From Oscillospiraceae bacterium (GTDB taxonomy: Bacteria; Bacillota_A; Clostridia; Oscillospirales; Oscillospiraceae), in contig JAFTBL010000073.1 in assembly GCA_017455225.1 (NCBI GenBank), positions 1 to 5,468 of the forward strand: DNA of 5,468 nt, written 5' to 3'. The notes under the pieces are model-generated. The model ran no database searches. It worked only from the letters and a program-made list of their open reading frames with translations, and was not told the DNA's origin. The position numbers and the translations under genes are program-made. Below, one piece after another: positions 1 to 5,027 of this stretch; within the stretch, counting starts at the first letter, position 1, and each line of letters begins with the position of its first letter.

Positions 1-221
1 ATGCAGTTGACCAGCCAGCCGCTGCGGGGCCGGGGGTCGGCTCCGTTTCCGCCGCTGCCGCCCTTGTCCATCTGCTCCCAGTGGCGCAGCTTCCAAAACT
101 GCTCGTTGTCGATGATGCGCTGCTCCAGATGCGCCTTGCCCTGCTTGTACTTTTTGAGGATCTCCGTGGCGGCGCGGACTTCCGCCGCACCGATCCGGGG
201 TGTGATGATCTCCTGTTCCAT
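1..221 (-). CDS. Phage portal-like protein, N-terminal 73 residues (cut by window edge)
   Basis: The reading frame starts at ATG 221-219 and runs off the left edge after 73 whole codons. An AAAGGAG ribosome site (228-234) lies 6 nt upstream of the ATG, which fixes the start. The protein begins MEQEIITPRIGAAEV; a charged helical stretch follows (about residues 15-50, with KKYKQGKAHLEQRIIDNEQ and WKLRHWEQM), then a Gly-rich linker (53-60) and SGWLVNC at 67-73. From memory this start resembles the P22-like portal proteins of Clostridia prophages, which form the dodecameric DNA entry ring of the capsid. The match rests on recall of that N-terminal pattern, and the diagnostic body of the protein is outside the window. 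A portal gene normally follows the large terminase gene. Here the upstream neighbour is a host-type symporter behind two terminators, and I see no promoter in 222-330. It could be a prophage remnant, a junction or an assembly join. Confidence 0.6.
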   Translation of the reverse strand, partial: MEQEIITPRIGAAEVRAATEILKKYKQGKAHLEQRIIDNEQFWKLRHWEQMDKGGSGGNGADPRPRSGWLVNC

Positions 222-289
222 GGCGTTCTCCTTTCCTGCCCCGCTGGGGGCGCTTCTGTCTCACCTTCTGGCGGAGCGCTCTGTTGTCC

Positions 290-326
290 CCCCTGTTGCC
301 CCGGGGCGGGCAACAGGGGCGTTTTT
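290..326 (+). terminator. Strong 12-bp hairpin followed by TTTTT on the plus strand
   Basis: Positions 290-301 (CCCCTGTTGCCC) pair perfectly with 308-319 across a 6-nt loop. On the plus strand the stem is followed by CG and then five T (322-326), so its form is that of an intrinsic terminator reading rightward. No plus-strand gene lies to its left inside the window, so what it would terminate is unknown. In the minus-strand transcript the stem lacks a T-run and would sit in the leader of the portal-like gene. Its right arm overlaps a second possible pairing, GGGGCG 316-321 with CGCCCC 339-344, which would compete with it. Confidence 0.4.
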
Positions 327-330
327 GCGC

Positions 331-355
331 AAAAAAAGCGCCCCGCCGGGGCGCT
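331..355 (-). terminator. Rho-independent terminator, second of a pair after the symporter
   Basis: AGCGCCCC (337-344) and GGGGCGCT (348-355) form a perfect 8-bp stem with a 3-nt loop. Read on the minus strand the stem is followed directly by a run of seven T (331-337). This is a textbook intrinsic terminator in the direction of the symporter transcript. It lies about 70 nt past that gene's stop codon and behind a first terminator. Confidence 0.82.
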
Positions 356-364
356 GCCGCGCTG

Positions 365-401
365 AAAAATGAAGGGGGCGCCCTCCTGCGGAGGACGCCC
401 C
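365..401 (-). terminator. Rho-independent terminator directly after the symporter
   Basis: GGGGCG (375-380) pairs with CGCCCC (396-401). After a single C/A mismatch, CCTCC (382-386) pairs with GGAGG (390-394) around a 3-nt loop. On the minus strand the stem is followed by CTTCA and then five T (365-369). It begins 25 nt beyond the symporter stop codon. The T-run is offset by a few bases, so it may be leaky, which could explain the stronger terminator that follows. Confidence 0.65.
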
Positions 402-426
402 GGATCCGTTTCCTTCTATATTCCGG

Positions 427-1665
427 TCACTTTGCCTTTTTCAGCTCGCCGGATTCCCACCGGTGCACGCACACCGAGCAGGACACGTCGCCGATCACAT
501 TCAGCGCGGTACGGCCCATGTCGAACAGGCGATCCACGCCGTAGATGATGCCGATGTAGGTTGGCGGGATGCCCACCGCATCCAGCACCATGGCCAGCAT
601 GATCATGCCGGCGCCGGAGGTACCGGCGGTGCCGATGGAGGCCAGCGTGGCGGTGACTACGATGACCACCATCTGGGTCAGAGTCAGATCCACGCCGATG
701 CACTTGGCCAGGAAGATGGCGGCCACGCACTGGTAAATGGCGGTGCCGTCCATGTTGATGGTGGCGCCCAGCGGCAGCACGAAGGAGGAAATTTCGTTCT
801 CCACGCCCATATCGTCGGTACACTCCTTGCTCACCGGCAGGGACGCAACAGAGGAGGTGGAGGTAAAGGCAAAGGCCGCTGCGGGGAACACCTTCTTGAA
901 GAAGGTCAGGGGGCTCATCTTGGCAAAGATCTTCACAGACATGCTGTACACCAAAACCACGTGGATGATGTAGCCGATGTACGCTGCCAGCAGCACCAGA
1001 CCCAGCGAGGTGAGGATCTTGGGACCCTGAGCCGCCACTACCCACACCATCAGCGCAAACACGCCGAAGGGGGACAGGGCGAGGATGAAGCCCATGACCT
1101 TCTGGGTGACCTCGTTGAACGCGGAGATCCAGTTGCCGAAGGCGCGGCCCTTTTCACCGGCCACCAGAATACCGCAGCCGAAGAACAGGGCGATGACGAT
1201 GATCTGCAGCATGGAGGAATTGGCCAGCGGCGAGATGGCGTTGTTGGGGAAGATGTTGACGATGGTGTCCATCAGCTTGGTCGTCTTGGCCTCGTACTCG
1301 GCGCCCTCCTCCAGGCCCAGCACCGGGAACGCGCCCTTGAACAGGTTGGCGACCACCAGGCCGATCACGCAGGCAATGGCGGTGGTGACCAGGAAGTAGG
1401 CGATGGTCTTCCAGCCGATCTTGCCCACCTTGGTGATGTCGCCCATGGAGATCACGCCGTCCATGATGCTCAGCAGCACCAGCGGCACCACGATGAACTT
1501 GAGCAGGTTGACAAAGATGTCGCCGAAGGGCTTGATCCACGCCGCCGTAAACGTGCCGGCGGCCTCTGCGCCCATGGCCAGCCAGAAAATGGCGCCCACC
1601 ACGATACCGGCCAGCAGGCCGATCAGGATCTTGGCGCCAAGTCCCATTTTTTTCTTTTCCTTCAC
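427..1665 (-). CDS. Dicarboxylate/acidic amino acid:cation symporter (DAACS family)
   Basis: This 412-residue inner-membrane transporter belongs to the glutamate/aspartate symporter family (GltP/GltT, GltPh, EAATs), which couples uptake of acidic amino acids or C4-dicarboxylates to Na+ or H+. Hydrophobic segments fill residues 13-30, 48-70, 87-107, 150-168, 185-212 and 218-243. The re-entrant loop HP1 carries STSSVASLPVS (269-279), TM7 carries NMDGT (304-308), and HP2 carries GTAGTSGAG (345-353). In TM8, D378, D382, R385, T386 and N389 match the GltPh substrate pattern DxxxDxGRTxxN. The arginine points to a substrate with a side-chain carboxylate, not a neutral amino acid. The start is GTG 1665-1663, 7 nt after GGGGAG; an in-frame ATG six codons later is the alternative. 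The gene has its own promoter and two terminators, so it is a single-gene unit. It lies just downstream of an Asp/Glu-type racemase gene. Confidence 0.95.
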   Translation of the reverse strand: MKEKKKMGLGAKILIGLLAGIVVGAIFWLAMGAEAAGTFTAAWIKPFGDIFVNLLKFIVVPLVLLSIMDGVISMGDITKVGKIGWKTIAYFLVTTAIACVIGLVVANLFKGAFPVLGLEEGAEYEAKTTKLMDTIVNIFPNNAISPLANSSMLQIIVIALFFGCGILVAGEKGRAFGNWISAFNEVTQKVMGFILALSPFGVFALMVWVVAAQGPKILTSLGLVLLAAYIGYIIHVVLVYSMSVKIFAKMSPLTFFKKVFPAAAFAFTSTSSVASLPVSKECTDDMGVENEISSFVLPLGATINMDGTAIYQCVAAIFLAKCIGVDLTLTQMVVIVVTATLASIGTAGTSGAGMIMLAMVLDAVGIPPTYIGIIYGVDRLFDMGRTALNVIGDVSCSVCVHRWESGELKKAK

Positions 1666-1724
1666 TTTTTGACTCCCCTTCCAAACAAATGTGAAAAACC
1701 GACGGATGATCGGCTTCTGTTTGT

Positions 1725-1753
1725 ATTATATCTGCCGGTTTTCACCCCGTAAA
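1725..1753 (-). promoter_or_regulatory. Sigma-A promoter of the symporter
   Basis: On the minus strand, TTTACG (1748-1753, 4 of 6 to TTGACA) and a perfect TATAAT (1725-1730) are 17 bp apart. Transcription should begin near 1718, giving a leader of about 50 nt before the GTG start. Near the start of that leader is a weak 6-bp stem including one G-U pair (1697-1702 with 1710-1715), followed by a T-run (1694-1698). Confidence 0.75.
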
Positions 1754-1754
1754 G

Positions 1755-1769
1755 CGGATTTTTCATCCG
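1755..1769. promoter_or_regulatory. Small dyad next to the symporter -35 box, possible operator
   Basis: CGGAT (1755-1759) and ATCCG (1765-1769) form a 5-bp inverted repeat with a 5-bp spacer, ending one base from the -35 hexamer. The position suits an activator or repressor site. A dyad this short can occur by chance, and no cognate regulator is visible. Confidence 0.22.
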
Positions 1770-1876
1770 ACAAAAACTTTCGGAGGTTGTTCCAAATCCC
1801 CTCCGTCCGTTTTCGTCGTTTTCACTAAAAATTCTGTTCAGTTTGTGAAGAAATCATACAAAGTGACCACTAACTC

Positions 1877-1893
1877 CTATCCGATCCGGATAG
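1877..1893. promoter_or_regulatory. 6-bp inverted repeat in the gap after the racemase, role unknown
   Basis: CTATCC (1877-1882) and GGATAG (1888-1893) flank a 5-bp spacer, and ATCCGGAT (1884-1891) inside it is a perfect 8-bp palindrome. It lies between the racemase terminator and the symporter promoter, about 125 bp upstream of the -35 box. It could be a distal regulator site for the symporter. The rest of the 1666-1949 gap holds only the symporter leader and promoter, the small dyad and the terminator described separately. Confidence 0.2.
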
Positions 1894-1902
1894 TCGCCGC
1901 GC

Positions 1903-1929
1903 AAAAATGCCGCCCCTGCAGGCGGCATT
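1903..1929 (-). terminator. Rho-independent terminator of the racemase operon
   Basis: AATGCCGCC (1906-1914) pairs perfectly with GGCGGCATT (1921-1929) over a 6-nt loop. On the minus strand the stem runs into five T (1903-1907). It sits 20 nt beyond the racemase stop codon. It separates the operon from the symporter, which has its own promoter. Confidence 0.85.
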
Positions 1930-1949
1930 CCGTATGCAATTTTTCCCGC

Positions 1950-2657
1950 TCACGTCCGATCCCGCACGGGATAGCCGCAATACGTCACGGCGTAACGGGC
2001 CAGCTCCTCGGTGGGGTCCACGAAGGGCCCGCCGCCCAGCGACCTGGCCAGCAGCGGCAGCTCCGTGCAGCCGAGGATGAAATAGTCCGCGCCCCGGCGG
2101 CGCAATCCCTCCAGCAATGCCTGCCACGCCGCCTTCTCCGGCAGCAGCGGCCGGGACGCCTTCACCACGTCGTATATAAGACGCATCAGCTGATCCCGCT
2201 CCGGCTCATCCGGCAGCAGGAACTCCACCCCCGCCCGCTCCAGCGCCGCATCGTACAGTCCTGTGGCCAGCGTGCCCCGGGTGGCCAGCACGGCGGCGCG
2301 TTGGCCGGGATAGCCCTCGGCACAGCGCCGTGCGGTGATGGACAGCATGTTCAGGATCGGCACCCTTGTGCGCTGCTGCAGCCGGGGCAGAAAATAGTGG
2401 GCGGTGTTGCAGGGCATAACGATGCAGTCGGCGCCGCACAGCTCCAGATGGCGCAGCGCGGAGGCCATTTCCTCTACCGGGTCCTCGCCGCCGCTCAGAA
2501 TGGCCGCCGTGCGGTCGGGGATGGCGCCGTCGCTGTCGATATACACCCGGACGTGGTCGCCGTCCCGCTCCGCCGCCGTCACGTCGACGATCTTGCGGAA
2601 CAGATCCGCCGTGGCCAGTGGGCCCATGCCGCCCAGAATGCCGATGGCCTTTTTCAT
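1950..2657 (-). CDS. Aspartate/glutamate-family amino acid racemase
   Basis: This 235-residue cytosolic enzyme of the Asp/Glu/hydantoin racemase superfamily has the usual family length. It opens with the nucleotide-free phosphate-loop-like motif GILGGMGPLATADLF (6-20), followed by IPDRT (46-50). PCNTAH (82-87) holds the first catalytic cysteine, C83, and GCTE (196-199) holds the second, C197. These two thiols are the acid/base pair of PLP-independent, two-base racemases, so interconversion of L- and D-aspartate (or glutamate, or a broader range) is expected. Sequence alone does not settle the substrate. The ATG (2657-2655) overlaps the stop of the upstream permease as ATGA, with GGGAGG 6 nt before it, so translation is probably coupled. 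The open frame extends upstream to 3119, but that part is out of frame with the permease that really occupies it. The next downstream gene is an acidic amino acid symporter, which fits the assignment. Confidence 0.9.
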   Translation of the reverse strand: MKKAIGILGGMGPLATADLFRKIVDVTAAERDGDHVRVYIDSDGAIPDRTAAILSGGEDPVEEMASALRHLELCGADCIVMPCNTAHYFLPRLQQRTRVPILNMLSITARRCAEGYPGQRAAVLATRGTLATGLYDAALERAGVEFLLPDEPERDQLMRLIYDVVKASRPLLPEKAAWQALLEGLRRRGADYFILGCTELPLLARSLGGGPFVDPTEELARYAVTYCGYPVRDRT

Positions 2658-3448
2658 ACGCCGCCTCCCGCCGCCAGCTCCCACACGATCTTCACCGCCA
2701 GCAGCGCCAGCACCGCCAGCACCACCGGGCGCACGATCTTCGACCCGTCCTTGATGGCAAGTCCGGCGCCGATGTAGTGGCCCGCCACGGAGAACACCGC
2801 GCCGATCAGACCCAGCACGATGAACACCTTGCCGCCGGAGAGCGACGTGATCACCGCGCCGAAATTGCTGGCCAGATTCACCAGCTTCACGTTGCCGGAG
2901 GCGGTGCGCAGATCCAGCTTGGCCAAATGGCAGAAGATCAGCAGCAAAAAGGTGCCGGTGCCAGGGCCGTAGAAGCCGTCGTAAGCGCCCACCACCAGCG
3001 ACGCGCCCAACACGATGGCGGTCTGCCGGGCGGCGGGGATATTGCCCCGCTCCTCCGGGAAAGTGCGCTGCCGCAGCACCACCAGTGCCACCAGCGGCAG
3101 CACCGCCAGCAGCAGCCATTTGAGATATCGCTCGTCCACCGCCAGCTGCAGCCGGGTGCCCAGATGGGAGCCCACCAGCGCCAGCACCACCGAGGGGATG
3201 CCCAGCTTCCAGTCCACGTAGCCGCCCCGGACAAAACGCCCGGTGGACACCGTGGTGCCGATGACGGAGGACAGCTTGTTGGTGCCCAGCGCCAGATGCG
3301 CCGGCAGTCCCGCCAGAAAATAGGTGGGCACGGAGATGATGCCTCCGCCGCCGGCAATGCCGTCCACAAAAGACGCCAGAAACACGCCCACGATCACGAT
3401 CAGCACCATCGGCACCGTCAGCTCCATGGGAAAAAGCGCCTGCATCAT
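2654..3448 (-). CDS. TSUP family permease (TauE/SafE, YfcA-like)
   Basis: This 264-residue polytopic inner-membrane protein belongs to the 4-toluene sulfonate uptake permease family. Members move small anions, often sulfur- or carbon-containing (sulfite, sulfoacetate, taurine-related compounds), but most have no proven substrate. Family marks are FVDGIAGGGGIISVP (27-41), GTNK (55-58), YDGFYGPGTGTF (156-167) and GNVKLVNLASN (185-195). The two Gly-rich motifs open the two half-domains of the internal repeat. About eight hydrophobic segments are visible, for example 12-28, 84-100, 109-126, 142-157 and 240-258. The start ATG 3448-3446 lies 9 nt after GGGAG and 6 nt after the stop of the DUF4298 gene; a second ATG follows at once and a third is at codon 8. 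Its 3' end overlaps the racemase start by 4 nt. That pairing hints at export or import of an organic anion linked to the racemase, but this is inference only. Confidence 0.92.
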   Translation of the reverse strand: MMQALFPMELTVPMVLIVIVGVFLASFVDGIAGGGGIISVPTYFLAGLPAHLALGTNKLSSVIGTTVSTGRFVRGGYVDWKLGIPSVVLALVGSHLGTRLQLAVDERYLKWLLLAVLPLVALVVLRQRTFPEERGNIPAARQTAIVLGASLVVGAYDGFYGPGTGTFLLLIFCHLAKLDLRTASGNVKLVNLASNFGAVITSLSGGKVFIVLGLIGAVFSVAGHYIGAGLAIKDGSKIVRPVVLAVLALLAVKIVWELAAGGGV

Positions 3449-3454
3449 ACCCGC

Positions 3455-3748
3455 CTACTCCCTCTCTTCCATTGCGTTCAACAGCGCCTGCCGGTGCCGG
3501 TATTCCTCCAGCGCGTTATAGGCGCCGTCCTCACTCAATACGCCCCGGCGCAGTCCCTCCGGCAGCAGTCCCGCCTCGTCGGCGGCCAGATCGCAGCGCC
3601 AAAGGTCGCCGCCGTAATAGGCGTCCAGCTCCTCCGCCGCAGACCGGACGGCGCGAAAACGCGCCAGTGCCTTGTCCAGCGCCGCGCACGCGCCGTTCAC
3701 GCGCCGCAGCTGCGCCTCATAGTGGGCGATCCGCCGCTGCCGCGTCAT
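3455..3748 (-). CDS. DUF4298 family protein
   Basis: This small protein of 97 residues is charged and helical, and I place it in DUF4298 by its C-terminal half. YYGGDLWRCDLAADEAG (44-60), then LLPEGLRRGVLSED (61-74) and YNALEEYR (77-84) follow the pattern I recall for that family. Residues 5-42 look like a coiled-coil helix. No signal peptide or membrane segment is present. The family's function is unknown. I prefer ATG 3748-3746, which gives a normal family N-terminus and overlaps the stop of a small upstream ORF as ATGA. The ATG lacks a clear ribosome site of its own, which would fit translational coupling. The same frame is open upstream to a TTG at 3814 with no good ribosome site, and those 22 residues look unlike the family. 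The permease gene follows after 6 nt. Confidence 0.82.
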   Translation of the reverse strand: MTRQRRIAHYEAQLRRVNGACAALDKALARFRAVRSAAEELDAYYGGDLWRCDLAADEAGLLPEGLRRGVLSEDGAYNALEEYRHRQALLNAMEERE

Positions 3749-3825
3749 CTGATTTGCCCGGCAGTCAGCTCCGCCGGCTCCTTCGGGGCGGGCGTACCCG
3801 TCCGTCTTTTCCAAAATGCGCTCAC
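3745..3825 (-). CDS. Candidate 26-residue peptide, coupled to the DUF4298 gene
   Basis: GTG 3825-3823 opens a 26-codon frame encoding a basic peptide that begins MSAFWKRRTGTPAPKEP and ends TAGQIR. Two things favour translation. First, GGGGGAG lies 6 nt upstream of the GTG, inside the 15-nt gap after the preceding stop codon. Second, its TGA overlaps the DUF4298 ATG as ATGA. I recognise no family, and it is too short for domain arguments. It may be a true small protein, a translation-coupling leader, or the broken N-terminus of a longer DUF4298 protein if a frameshift lies in 3745-3814. Confidence 0.45.
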   Translation of the reverse strand: MSAFWKRRTGTPAPKEPAELTAGQIR

Positions 3826-3840
3826 GTCCGTCTCCCCCCG

Positions 3841-4473
3841 TCAGTTGCCCTTTCGATCCTTCCTCGTAAAAACGATCTGCACCGACGGCGCGTCACACAC
3901 CGGCACATAGGTGGCCAGCGTGTCGCCCTGCCAGCGCAGCGGGGCAAAGAAGCCCAGCATATCCTTCGCCGGATCCCGGCTGCGCACGGTCACTTCCCCG
4001 TCGCTGCGGCGGCGCAGCACAACGACCTGCTCGGCGCCGCGCCACGGCTCATCGCCGTAGGCACACTGCATGGTGCGCCCGCGAAAGCGCAGCCGCGTCC
4101 CCTCGCTGCCGATCCATTCGCCCCGCAGCAGAGCCAGCGCCTTCCGGTCCTCCTCCGCGTCGCCGTAGCGGCTGTTTCCGGTAGGGTACAAAACCTCCGT
4201 GCTCTCGCCTGTGATGGGGAAATCGTCCACCATCGTCAGTGCGCCGTTTTCATATCGGCAGACCTTGACGACGGCATAGGGCTCCTCCCCCGGCGCATGG
4301 CGCAGTCCCCGCTCCGCAAGCTCCAGTTCCACGCTCTCCCCCTGCGGCCGGGCGGCAAAGCCGGTGTCCAGCACCACGGCGCCCCGCCACAGGCGCACCA
4401 GCCGGCAACCCTTGATCTCCACGCGAGGGCCGATATAGCCCTTCGGCTCCCACGCGCCGTTGAGTTTTTTCAT
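3841..4473 (-). CDS. Unknown 210-residue protein, likely beta-rich
   Basis: I do not recognise this family. The protein is soluble, with no signal peptide or membrane segment. It is rich in beta-prone stretches such as RVEIKGCRLVRLWRGAVVLDTG (17-38) and VVVLRRRSDGEVTVRS (150-165). L-x-G-x-W occurs twice, at 4-8 (LNGAW) and 116-120 (LRGEW). Each is followed by a G-x-R and alternating polar/hydrophobic residues, so it may contain two related lipocalin-like beta units; that is inference. Between them, NSRYGDAEEDRKALALL (100-116) is a charged helix. The start ATG 4473-4471 has GGAGGGG 5 nt upstream and lies 28 nt after the predicted transcription start. The frame is open to 4650, but that part contains the promoter and a terminator. 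It is first in the five-gene operon, 15 nt before the small ORF. Its role there is unknown. Confidence 0.8.
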   Translation of the reverse strand: MKKLNGAWEPKGYIGPRVEIKGCRLVRLWRGAVVLDTGFAARPQGESVELELAERGLRHAPGEEPYAVVKVCRYENGALTMVDDFPITGESTEVLYPTGNSRYGDAEEDRKALALLRGEWIGSEGTRLRFRGRTMQCAYGDEPWRGAEQVVVLRRRSDGEVTVRSRDPAKDMLGFFAPLRWQGDTLATYVPVCDAPSVQIVFTRKDRKGN

Positions 4474-4507
4474 AGCCGCCCCTCCGATCCGTTTTTTCGT
4501 CTGCCTC

Positions 4508-4536
4508 ATTGTAGCCTGTCCCGCTTTTGTTGTCAA
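4508..4536 (-). promoter_or_regulatory. Near-consensus sigma-A promoter of the five-gene operon
   Basis: On the minus strand a perfect TTGACA (4531-4536) and TACAAT (4508-4513, 5 of 6) are exactly 17 bp apart. Transcription should begin near 4501, 28 nt before the first start codon. An AT-rich block (4549-4567) upstream could act as an UP element. No dyad overlaps the core promoter, so strong, largely constitutive expression is plausible. Confidence 0.87.
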
Positions 4537-4580
4537 CCGCGGAGGCTCATAGTTTACATAATTTCTTCGCTTTGCGGAGA

Positions 4581-4616
4581 AAAACCCGTACCCGCTGCAG
4601 CGCAAGGGGTACGGGT
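4581..4616 (-). terminator. Rho-independent terminator after the XRE gene
   Basis: ACCCGTACCC (4584-4593) and GGGTACGGGT (4607-4616) form a perfect 10-bp stem. The 13-nt loop contains the palindrome GCTGCAGC (4594-4601). On the minus strand the stem leads into TTTTC (4581-4584 plus the last stem base). It lies 85 nt beyond the XRE stop codon and 45 bp upstream of the operon promoter, so it insulates the two units. The rest of the 4474-4701 gap holds the operon promoter and no gene that I can support. Confidence 0.75.
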
Positions 4617-4701
4617 CGCTATGGGACGGGTCTGGGCGGGGTACGCCCACCCCCCCAGCTTGGTTTTGATCGGTCGCGCGGCACGCAGGAAATGCGCCCG
4701 G

Positions 4702-4923
4702 CTATTTCGCCGGGTACGGCTCCCTGACGGCAGTCCTGCCCAGCAGATAATCCACGCTGACGCCATAGAAATCGGCCAGCGTATCCAGAGCCGTAAGCGG
4801 GATATTCAGCTTGCCGCGTTCATAGTCGGAATAGGTCGTCTGGTGTACCCGCAAAAGCTCTGCCAGAGCCTGCTGCTTCAGATCACGATCCTCACGCAGA
4901 TCACGAAGTCTTAGCTGTAACAC
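4702..4923 (-). CDS. Small XRE-family helix-turn-helix regulator
   Basis: This 73-residue protein is almost entirely a Cro/CI-type HTH_3 domain (about 3-62): LRLRDLREDRDLKQQALAEL, then the turn and recognition helix within RVHQTTYSDYERGK (25-38), then IPLTALDTLADFYGVSVDYLLG. It should bind DNA as a dimer. I chose GTG 4923-4921 because GGTGAT, which matches the anti-Shine-Dalgarno end of 16S rRNA, stands 3 nt before it. This start also gives the usual compact N-terminus (MLQLRLRDLRE). ATG 4941 is in frame but has no ribosome site, and ATG 4971 lies inside the predicted -10 box. The large inverted repeat just upstream is probably its operator, which implies autorepression. A 6-bp stem (4697-4702 with 4709-4714) overlaps the stop codon. 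No effector domain is present, so the inducing signal is unknown; it may also control genes outside the window. Confidence 0.88.
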   Translation of the reverse strand: MLQLRLRDLREDRDLKQQALAELLRVHQTTYSDYERGKLNIPLTALDTLADFYGVSVDYLLGRTAVREPYPAK

Positions 4924-4949
4924 AATATCACCCTGTGACATGATAGCGC

Positions 4950-4989
4950 AAGGGATATTCCCATATTGCATTTTATGGGAATATCCCTT
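4950..4989. promoter_or_regulatory. Perfect 16-bp inverted repeat, probable operator of the XRE gene
   Basis: AAGGGATATTCCCATA (4950-4965) is repeated in perfect inverse at 4974-4989 across 8 bp. Each arm contains an imperfect dyad of its own (GGGATATTCCC at 4952-4962 and its inverse at 4977-4987), with centres 25 bp apart. This layout fits two repressor dimers flanking the -10 box of the XRE gene. A lone GGGATA half-site lies at 5005-5010. As RNA it could also fold into a long hairpin after the upstream AT-rich gene, but no T-run follows it. Confidence 0.7.
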
Positions 4990-4999
4990 ATGATGTGCA
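4970..4999 (-). promoter_or_regulatory. Probable promoter of the XRE gene, embedded in its operator
   Basis: On the minus strand TGCACA (4994-4999, 4 of 6) and TAAAAT (4970-4975, 5 of 6) are 18 bp apart. One operator arm fills the spacer and the other begins just after the -10 box. Transcription would start near 4963, leaving about 40 nt before the GTG start. A bound repressor would cover the polymerase site. Confidence 0.5.
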
Positions 5000-5027
5000 C
5001 TTGCTATCCCGAAAAGCCGGAGTTGGT

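Noticed and set aside
238..251. Small GC hairpin just before the ribosome site of the portal-like gene, considered as a regulatory RNA element
   Set aside because: A 5-bp stem with a 4-nt loop in G+C-rich DNA is expected by chance, and no riboswitch-type conserved sequence surrounds it.
463..1752. Long open frame on the plus strand across the symporter gene
   Set aside because: It is antisense to a firmly identified transporter, very rich in His, Gln, Asp and Gly, and has no ribosome site or family match. It is a by-product of G+C-rich codon use in the real gene.
2658..3119. Upstream extension of the racemase frame, which would give a racemase fusion of 389 residues
   Set aside because: This stretch is the permease gene read in the wrong frame. 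The true racemase start has a ribosome site and overlaps the permease stop by 4 nt.
2618..3910. Long plus-strand open frame across the permease and DUF4298 genes
   Set aside because: The translation is a low-complexity Gln/His/Arg-rich string opposite three well-supported genes, with no promoter or start signal.
4474..4650. N-terminal extension of the 210-residue protein
   Set aside because: It contains the near-consensus promoter and the XRE terminator, and the internal ATG at 4473 has a good ribosome site.
4554..4766. Small minus-strand frame between the XRE gene and the operon
   Set aside because: It contains the 10-bp terminator stem, overlaps the XRE gene end and lacks a ribosome site or recognisable sequence.
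3472..4914. Plus-strand open frame of about 480 codons
   Set aside because: It crosses the operon promoter, a terminator and five minus-strand genes or gene parts, and its product is Arg/Pro/Ala-rich without any domain.
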